From contig DATJQN010000375.1 in NCBI GenBank assembly GCA_035505775.1, forward strand, positions 1 through 10,891: a stretch of DNA of 10,891 bases. The letters are read 5' to 3'. The translations under genes and the position numbers were made by a program. The notes beneath the pieces were generated by a model. That model was not told the origin of the DNA. It did not search any database and was given only the letters and a program-made list of their open reading frames with translations. Positions 6,768 through 10,891 of the stretch are shown here, piece by piece. Origin of the DNA: JAJXZP01 sp035505775 (lineage in GTDB: Bacteria > Spirochaetota > Spirochaetia > Treponematales > Rectinemataceae). The number at the start of each line of letters is the position of its first letter. Position 1 is the first letter of the stretch.

Positions 6768-6797
6768 TTGACCCCTCCCGATATTCGGGCATATAGT
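6768..6797 (+). promoter_or_regulatory. Sigma70-type promoter of the cbiMQO operon
   Basis: TTGACC (6768-6773) and TATAGT (6792-6797), each five of six to consensus, are separated by 18 bases. The predicted start near 6804 leaves a leader of about 40 nt, too short for a cobalamin riboswitch; I see no B12-box-like sequence either. A dyad sits in the spacer (separate entry). Confidence 0.6.
6777..6789. promoter_or_regulatory. Dyad CCCGA-TAT-TCGGG in the promoter spacer
   Basis: A perfect 5-bp inverted repeat with a 3-base centre, centred at 6783, within half a base of the middle of the 18-bp spacer. Dyads centred in an 18-20 bp spacer are the hallmark of MerR-family promoters, although here the spacer is only 1 bp over optimal. 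It may be the operator of a metal-responsive regulator; this is inference. Confidence 0.35.
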
Positions 6798-6843
6798 TTT
6801 GCCGCTGGCTGACCGGATTCCGGACCCCGTAAGGAGATACGAG

Positions 6844-7845
6844 ATGCATATCCCCGACAACTACCTCAGTCCCGCCACCTGTGCCGTCATGGGGGCGGCC
6901 ATGGTGCCCGTCTGGTCCCTTGCCATACGCCACGTCAAGAAGGAACTTCCCAGGGAACGCGTGCCTCTCCTCGGGATCGGTGCGGCATTCGCCTTCCTCA
7001 TCATGATGTTCAATGTCCCGGTGCCGGGCGGTACCACCGCCCACGCAGTGGGAGGCACCCTGATTGCCGTCCTCCTCGGACCCTGGGCGGCAAGCATCGC
7101 CGTGTCCGTGGCCCTCCTCATCCAGGCCCTCCTCTTCGGCGACGGCGGGATCCTCGCCTATGGGGCCAACGCCTTCAACATGGCATTCGTCATCCCCTTC
7201 GTGGGCTACTTCGTCTACCGCTTCGTGCGGGACCGCGTCCACTCCCCTGCCGGCGAATACGCCGGACTTGCCCTGGGTTCCTATCTCGCGGTCAACCTGG
7301 CAGCCCTCTGTGCCGCCATCGAGTTCGGCCTGCAGCCCCTCCTCTTCAGGGATGCCGCCGGCCTGCCCATGTACTGCCCCTATCCCCTCGCAGTCTCGAT
7401 CCCGGCCATGCTCATCCCCCACCTGGCGGTTGCGGGCATCGTGGAGGCGGCCTTCACGGTGGCGGTGGTATCCTTCGTCAGGCGCGTCTCGCCGGAGACC
7501 ATGTACCGCGGCTCCGCACCGCGCACCGGGCCGCTTGCGGCCCTCGTGGTCGTCCTCATCTGCCTTTCGCCGCTCGGCCTCCTCGCGGCCGGAACTGCCT
7601 GGGGCGAATGGGGAGCCGATGAAATCGGGAAGGTGGTCAGCGGAGGCCATGCCCTCGGTTTCGTTCCCTCGGCAATGAAGAGCGGATTCGGTTTCGAAGC
7701 GCTCATGCAGGACTACGGTATCAAGGGGCTTCCCGCGGTGCTCGCCTATATCATCTCGGCGATTGCCGGCGCAGCGCTCCTCGTCATCGTGTTCAAGCTC
7801 GTCGGCCTCGCGCTCGGGCGCGACGACCGCCGGCACGGGATCTAG
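6844..7845 (+). CDS. cbiM: CbiM-type cobalt/nickel ECF transporter substrate-binding subunit with C-terminal extension
   Basis: Membrane S-component of an energy-coupling-factor importer for Co2+ or Ni2+. The 333-aa protein begins exactly MHIPD, and the metal site in this family uses the N-terminal amine, His2 and His67. H67 is present here in GGTTAHAVGG, which fixes the start at ATG 6844. AAGGAG lies seven bases upstream. The first 220 residues contain six hydrophobic helices. The remainder adds a helix (LAALVVVLICLSPLGLLAAG), a soluble loop with TAWGEWG, and a last helix near 300-325. This is the CbiN/NikN-like extension seen in longer CbiM/NikM proteins, consistent with no separate cbiN here. 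It is first in the operon with cbiQ and cbiO. Cobalt versus nickel cannot be decided: no cobalamin or nickel-enzyme genes are in the window. It ends in TAG 7843-7845, in frame with cbiQ. Confidence 0.92.
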   Translation: MHIPDNYLSPATCAVMGAAMVPVWSLAIRHVKKELPRERVPLLGIGAAFAFLIMMFNVPVPGGTTAHAVGGTLIAVLLGPWAASIAVSVALLIQALLFGDGGILAYGANAFNMAFVIPFVGYFVYRFVRDRVHSPAGEYAGLALGSYLAVNLAALCAAIEFGLQPLLFRDAAGLPMYCPYPLAVSIPAMLIPHLAVAGIVEAAFTVAVVSFVRRVSPETMYRGSAPRTGPLAALVVVLICLSPLGLLAAGTAWGEWGADEIGKVVSGGHALGFVPSAMKSGFGFEALMQDYGIKGLPAVLAYIISAIAGAALLVIVFKLVGLALGRDDRRHGI

Positions 7846-7848
7846 GCT

Positions 7849-8667
7849 CTGGACTCCCCATCCCTGCCCGACTGGCTGGGCCGCCCCGAAACCCATCTGC
7901 CCCGGGTCGACGCCGACCGCTTCATCGACAGGAGCATCCTCTCCCTTCTCGGCGCGTTGGCCGGAATACGGAACAGGTCCGGCGACGGGGCCGACGGCCG
8001 CGGCCCGGCGGTCCATCCAGCCCTGCGGCTCGTCTCGAGCTTCCTCCTGATCCTCCTCGTATCGCTTTCGCGGAGCCTCTACTTCCTGCTCATCGTCGGC
8101 ACCTACGAGCTTGTCCTCATCGCCCTGCTGAGCGGCCCCAGGATCGTCAGGGTCCTTAAGACGAGCATCGTCGCCGCGCTCTTCACGCTCGTCATCTTCC
8201 TGCCCTCGGCCCTGTGGGGGAACTGGCCCGGCGTCCTCGCGGTCGCCGCGAAGGTCCTCCTGTCCGTGGCCGCCGCCGCCCTGGTTTCGGTGAGCTCGGG
8301 CTGGACGGCCATATCGCGGGCGCTCTCCTCGCTCCGGGTACCGGACACCTTCATCCTCGTCCTGGACCTCGCCATCAAGTACATCTCGCTGCTCGGAGGC
8401 CTGGTGCTCGACATGCTGTACGCGCTCAAACTCCGCTCGGTCGGTCGAAACCGGGACAAGACCACCTCGCTCTCCGGGGTGGCGGGTACGGTTTTCCTGA
8501 AGTCCAAGGAAGCCGCCGAGGAGATGTACGCCGCCATGGAGTGCCGGGGCTTCACGGGAACCTACCGGGTCGCGGCGCGGCGGGGCCTGTTCCTCCGGGA
8601 CTATGCCTTCGTTCTCGTGACTGCGCTCATCGCTGCGGCATTCTTCCTGGTCGGGGGGGCTGAATGA
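7849..8667 (+). CDS. cbiQ: CbiQ-type ECF transporter coupling subunit (EcfT); non-canonical start
   Basis: Transmembrane coupling protein linking CbiM to the ATPase CbiO. Hydrophobic helices are followed by two cytoplasmic coupling motifs of the Ala-Arg-Gly type: ALKLRSVG near 192-199 and AMECRGF near 229-235. The start is the problem. Family-like N-terminal sequence (SLPDWLGRPETHLPR, then FIDRSILSLLG) begins right after the cbiM TAG in the same frame, but there is no ATG, GTG or TTG until TTG 7957, which would remove 36 conserved-looking residues and has no Shine-Dalgarno sequence. CTG 7849 with GGGA eight bases upstream is chosen here as the most plausible start; stop-codon readthrough or a sequence error are alternatives. 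The stop overlaps the cbiO start (ATGA at 8664-8667). Confidence 0.85.
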   Translation: MDSPSLPDWLGRPETHLPRVDADRFIDRSILSLLGALAGIRNRSGDGADGRGPAVHPALRLVSSFLLILLVSLSRSLYFLLIVGTYELVLIALLSGPRIVRVLKTSIVAALFTLVIFLPSALWGNWPGVLAVAAKVLLSVAAAALVSVSSGWTAISRALSSLRVPDTFILVLDLAIKYISLLGGLVLDMLYALKLRSVGRNRDKTTSLSGVAGTVFLKSKEAAEEMYAAMECRGFTGTYRVAARRGLFLRDYAFVLVTALIAAAFFLVGGAE

Positions 8668-9389
8668 TCGAGCTCCGCGACGTCTCGTTCTCGTACGCAG
8701 AGTCCCCCGCCCTCGCCCACATCGACCTGACTATCCCGCGGGGCGCGGCTGTCGCGCTCATCGGACCCAACGGATCGGGGAAGTCCACCCTTCTCAAGCT
8801 GCTCAACGGCCTCGTCTTTCCCGATTCCGGAAGCTATCGTTTCGACGGGAGCGAGATCAGCCATGACCGGCTCAGGGACCAGCGCTTCGCCAAGGGCTTC
8901 CATCAGCGGGTCGGACTTCTGTTCCAAAACTCGGACGCCCAGCTGTTCTGCACCTCCGTCTTCGACGAGGTGGCCTTCGGTCCCCGCCAGATGGAGCTCG
9001 GCGATCGCGAAGTGGAAGGGCGCGTGGGAGACAGCCTGCGGCTCCTGGGCATAGAAGCGCTCGCGCGACGCGTACCCTATCACCTCAGCGGCGGGGAGAA
9101 GCGCAAGGTCGCACTCGCGAGCGTGCTCGTGCTCAATCCGGAGGTGCTCGTCCTCGACGAGCCCATGAACGGACTCGACCCCCGGACCAAGCACTTTCTG
9201 CGGGACTTCCTCATCTCGCTCCGATCCACGGGCAAGACCATCGTCTGCGCCACCCATGACTTCGAGTATGTCGAGGGGGTCTTCGATCAGGCGGCCGTAT
9301 TCTCGATGCGTCACGAGATCGTGAGGACGGGACCATACGCCGAAATCATCGCCGATCGTGACTTCCTCAAGGCAAGCAACATCATCTGA
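8664..9389 (+). CDS. cbiO: CbiO-type ECF transporter ATPase
   Basis: A 241-aa cytoplasmic ABC ATPase that powers the CbiMQ metal importer, probably as a homodimer since only one ATPase gene is present. All motifs are intact: Walker A GPNGSGKST (34-42), Q-loop Gln88 in LLFQNSDAQLF, signature LSGGEKRKVALASVL (141-155), Walker B VLVLDEP with catalytic E166, D-loop GLDP, and switch H198 in CATHDF. The ATG overlaps the cbiQ stop, and a run of G (GGGGGGG) upstream serves as the ribosome-binding site, so it is translationally coupled. It is the last gene of the operon, with about 100 bp to the next start. Confidence 0.95.
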   Translation: MIELRDVSFSYAESPALAHIDLTIPRGAAVALIGPNGSGKSTLLKLLNGLVFPDSGSYRFDGSEISHDRLRDQRFAKGFHQRVGLLFQNSDAQLFCTSVFDEVAFGPRQMELGDREVEGRVGDSLRLLGIEALARRVPYHLSGGEKRKVALASVLVLNPEVLVLDEPMNGLDPRTKHFLRDFLISLRSTGKTIVCATHDFEYVEGVFDQAAVFSMRHEIVRTGPYAEIIADRDFLKASNII

Positions 9390-9395
9390 AACTCA

Positions 9396-9414
9396 TTCAG
9401 CGGATTTCGCTGGA
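9396..9414 (+). terminator. Weak hairpin after cbiO
   Basis: TTCAGCG and CGCTGGA pair over seven positions (one G-T) around the loop GATTT, seven bases beyond the cbiO stop. There is no proper T-tract, and it runs into the proposed -35 of the next gene. Low support. Confidence 0.2.
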
Positions 9415-9439
9415 CGTTCTGATGTCAATATGATATCAT
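9411..9439 (+). promoter_or_regulatory. Candidate promoter of the SPFH-RHH operon
   Basis: TGGACG (9411-9416) and TATCAT (9434-9439) are separated by 17 bases, in an otherwise AT-rich stretch. The -10 matches consensus at five of six positions and the -35 at four. The predicted start near 9446 gives a leader of about 43 nt. It is overlapped by the three 8-bp boxes at 9420-9449. Confidence 0.45.
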
Positions 9440-9449
9440 AGTAATATCG
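9420..9449. promoter_or_regulatory. Three 8-bp operator-like boxes at 11-bp period
   Basis: TGATGTCA (9420-9427), TGATATCA (9431-9438) and TAATATCG (9442-9449) are spaced exactly 11 bp apart. The middle box is a perfect palindrome, extended to TATGATATCATA over 9429-9440; the others match it at seven and six of eight positions. Tandem 8-bp palindromic boxes are how some ribbon-helix-helix repressors such as MetJ bind, and an RHH gene lies in this operon. The boxes cover the -10 region. Confidence 0.5.
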
Positions 9450-9488
9450 GATGCCGCGGCCAGCGCGGGTCCGCAACGGAGGTATCCC

Positions 9489-10373
9489 ATGATCGACACC
9501 CTGGAGAAGAAGGTATGGCGGGTCAATGGTTTTATCGCCCTCGCCCTGGACCTCGCCGCATTTTACGGCGCGGATCGGCTCCTGCGTGCGGCCGGGGCCC
9601 TGCATGGAGAGGCGGGGCAGCCAGCGGCGTTCTGGTGGGCCCTGGTCATCATCCTCGTGGCGGCCTTCGGCCTTAGGGGCTTTTTCGTGATCCACCCGAA
9701 CGAGGCCAAGGCCTTCACCTTCGCGGGCACCTATGTGGGCTCCCTCCGCAGCCAGGGCTTCCACTGGACCAACCCCTTCGTCATGAAGCGGTCGGTGATG
9801 CTGCGGGTGCGCAACTTCGCGAGCCAGGTGCTCAAAGTCAACGATGCGCTCGGCAATCCGATCGAGATAGGGGCCGTCGTGGTCTGGCGGGTCGTCGACT
9901 CGGCCAAGGCTCTCTTCAACGTCGACAACTACGAGACCTTCGTCGTCGTGCAGGCGGAGACCGCCATCCGTTCCCTGGCGGGGCGCTTCCCCTACGATGC
10001 CGCCCAGGGTGTCGAGTCGCTCCGCGGGAGCCAGGACGAGGTCTCCGCGGAGCTGCGCACGCAGCTGCAGTCGCGGCTTTCGACGGCCGGTATCGAGATC
10101 GAGGAAGCGCGGCTCTCGCACCTCGCCTACGCTCCCGAGATCGCCCAGACCATGCTCCGCCAGCAGCAGGCGGGGGCGGTCATTGCGGCCCGCCGCCTCA
10201 TCGTCGACGGCGCCGTGGGTATGGTCAAGCTGGCCCTCTCCGAACTCGAGGAGCAGGGCGTGGTCACCCTCGACAACGAGCGCAGGGCCGCCATGGTGAA
10301 CAACCTCCTGGTCGCCCTCGTCTCCGAATCCGAGGCCCAGCCGGTCATCAATACCGGCAGCCTGTACACCTGA
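9489..10373 (+). CDS. SPFH/band 7 domain membrane protein
   Basis: A 294-aa membrane-anchored SPFH (stomatin/prohibitin/flotillin/HflK-C) protein, expected to form oligomeric membrane scaffolds; exact role unknown. Two hydrophobic segments (about 13-29 and 48-66) precede the SPFH domain, which begins FFVIHPNEAKAF at 65-76. Diagnostic stretches include FHWTNPF (91-97), LKVNDALGNPIEIGAVVVWRV (about 115-135) and ARLSHLAYAPEIAQTMLRQQQA. The C-terminus ends in NTGSLYT, a tail I associate with the soluble-domain SPFH subfamily usually found beside a small Arc-like gene. GGAGG lies six bases before ATG 9489. The RHH gene starts 15 bases after its stop, forming a two-gene unit. No NfeD or protease partner is present nearby. 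Confidence 0.92.
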   Translation: MIDTLEKKVWRVNGFIALALDLAAFYGADRLLRAAGALHGEAGQPAAFWWALVIILVAAFGLRGFFVIHPNEAKAFTFAGTYVGSLRSQGFHWTNPFVMKRSVMLRVRNFASQVLKVNDALGNPIEIGAVVVWRVVDSAKALFNVDNYETFVVVQAETAIRSLAGRFPYDAAQGVESLRGSQDEVSAELRTQLQSRLSTAGIEIEEARLSHLAYAPEIAQTMLRQQQAGAVIAARRLIVDGAVGMVKLALSELEEQGVVTLDNERRAAMVNNLLVALVSESEAQPVINTGSLYT

Positions 10374-10388
10374 GCGCCAGGCGCCTGA

Positions 10389-10574
10389 ATGGCATCGGAG
10401 ACGTCCGGGGATCCGCGGGGCCAGCCACGCGAGGAGAAGAAACGCTTTCTGCTCAGGCTCGACCCCGCCGTGTGGTCGGCGTTGGAGAAATGGAGCCTCG
10501 ACGAGTTCAGAAGCGTCAACGGGCAGATCGAGTTCATCCTGAAGGAAGCCTTGCGGAAGTCGGGGAGGCTCTGA
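10389..10574 (+). CDS. Small Arc-type ribbon-helix-helix DNA-binding protein
   Basis: A 61-aa protein with the ribbon-helix-helix layout. A disordered, charged N-terminus (1-17) is followed by a short beta strand KRFLLRLD (18-25), helix A from PAVWSALEKW, a turn at about 41-44, and helix B NGQIEFILKEALRK (44-57). The strand would supply the base-contacting residues, and dimerisation is expected. It begins 15 bases after the SPFH stop, with only AGG as a weak ribosome-binding site next to the palindrome CAGGCGCCTG (10378-10387), so coupling to SPFH translation is likely. It may autoregulate the operon through the boxes at 9420-9449, or have become a non-DNA partner of the SPFH protein. No toxin gene accompanies it, so an antitoxin role is not supported. 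Confidence 0.85.
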   Translation: MASETSGDPRGQPREEKKRFLLRLDPAVWSALEKWSLDEFRSVNGQIEFILKEALRKSGRL

Positions 10575-10582
10575 AGCGCCCG

Positions 10583-10595
10583 ACGCCGCCGGCGT
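10583..10595. terminator. Small hairpin between convergent genes
   Basis: ACGCC-GCC-GGCGT forms a perfect 5-bp stem in the 34-bp gap between the RHH gene and the converging gene at the right edge. There is no T-tract, so support is weak. Confidence 0.25.
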
Positions 10596-10608
10596 GCCTG
10601 CGGAAGGC

Positions 10609-10891
10609 TCAGGGACTGCGTCCCGCCTCGCGGAGATCCTCGGCTATTGATGCATGGGACTCCACGATGCAGAGCGCCTCCTTGAGCCCCTCGAAACGCC
10701 CCGCATCATAGGGCTGCTTGCCGGAGGTCTCGTGCATCCGCTGCGCCCTCCGGCATGCGGACTGAATCAGCTCGACGACGGCCACCGGCACGATGGGTAC
10801 GTACTCGGCAGTCCCGAGGTTCTGGGCGACCAGGGAGCTCAGTACATCGAGGGCTTTCCTGATGCCTTCGTAGACTCCCGCATCGAAGGCG
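10609..10891 (-). CDS. Unrecognised helical protein with internal repeat (5' partial)
   Basis: The minus-strand frame ending at TGA 10611-10609 stays open to the right edge, so the N-terminus is missing and at least 93 codons are visible. A GTG at 10791 is possible but improbable as the start, because the upstream residues share sequence with the downstream ones. FDAGVYEGIRKALDVLSSL, near the edge, matches YDAGRFEGLKEALCIVESH 59 residues later. This indicates two copies of a helical unit, each starting (F/Y)DAG-x-(Y/F)EG(I/L)(R/K)(K/E)AL. Between them is a hydrophobic segment (VPIVPVAVVELIQSACRR), amphipathic rather than clearly transmembrane. Low complexity is absent and codon use matches the neighbours. 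I do not recognise the family; no function is proposed. Confidence 0.6.
   Translation of the reverse strand, partial: AFDAGVYEGIRKALDVLSSLVAQNLGTAEYVPIVPVAVVELIQSACRRAQRMHETSGKQPYDAGRFEGLKEALCIVESHASIAEDLREAGRSP

Noticed and set aside
6702..6843. A cobalamin or nickel/cobalt riboswitch before cbiM
   Set aside because: No B12-box-like sequence, and the predicted leader of about 40 nt is too short.
6730..8016. A 428-codon open frame on the minus strand, opposite cbiM and the start of cbiQ
   Set aside because: It is a shadow of the strongly supported cbiM frame; its composition is Gly/Asp/His/Glu-rich with no domain.
9393..10121. A 242-codon minus-strand frame opposite the SPFH gene
   Set aside because: Shadow of a well recognised SPFH domain; no motif of its own.
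10389..10574. The RHH protein as the antitoxin of a toxin-antitoxin pair
   Set aside because: The adjacent gene is a full-length SPFH membrane protein, not a toxin, and the downstream gene is on the opposite strand.

Overview
The window is high-GC bacterial chromosomal DNA with short intergenic gaps. No rRNA, tRNA, CRISPR array, insertion sequence or phage gene was seen. The most likely source is a high-GC spirochaete. The reasons are a membrane protein resembling the family named after Treponema pallidum TP0381 (TIGR02206, recognised from memory), a methylglyoxal synthase, and a CAT-like acyltransferase variant I associate with Treponema and Firmicutes. This assignment is inference; no phylogenetic marker is present.

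Layout from left to right. (1) The 3' part of a TP0381/YwaF-like membrane protein (+). (2) A two-gene minus-strand operon, 3526 down to 834: a CAT/E2-fold acyltransferase-like protein with an altered catalytic motif, then an AMP-forming acyl-CoA synthetase. It has its own promoter. (3) A J-domain protein (-) divergent from methylglyoxal synthase mgsA (+). They are separated by a 210-bp region with an AT-rich promoter island, a 10-bp inverted repeat around it, and a structured leader for the J gene. (4) A hemolysin III/PAQR-type membrane protein and a SAM methyltransferase, both (-). (5) A cobalt/nickel ECF transporter operon cbiM-cbiQ-cbiO (+) with a good sigma70-type promoter and no separate cbiN. 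(6) An SPFH/band 7 membrane protein followed by a 61-aa ribbon-helix-helix protein (+), behind a promoter with three 8-bp boxes at an 11-bp period. (7) At the right edge, the C-terminal part of an unrecognised minus-strand protein with an internal repeat.

How the genes may work together. CbiM (substrate binding, with an extra C-terminal two-helix extension), CbiQ (coupling subunit) and CbiO (ATPase) make a complete transition-metal importer. The acyl-CoA synthetase and acyltransferase-like protein probably act on the same acyl group. The RHH protein probably regulates its own SPFH operon. MgsA converts dihydroxyacetone phosphate to methylglyoxal and phosphate when phosphate or glycolytic flux is unbalanced.

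The least ordinary points are: cbiQ has no ATG, GTG or TTG at the position its homology requires and lies in frame behind the cbiM TAG stop; the triple operator-like array before the SPFH-RHH pair; the long-range GGAGG/CCTCC pairing in the J-protein leader; and the changed HxxxDG motif in the acyltransferase-like protein. No gene-free stretch exceeds 300 bases.
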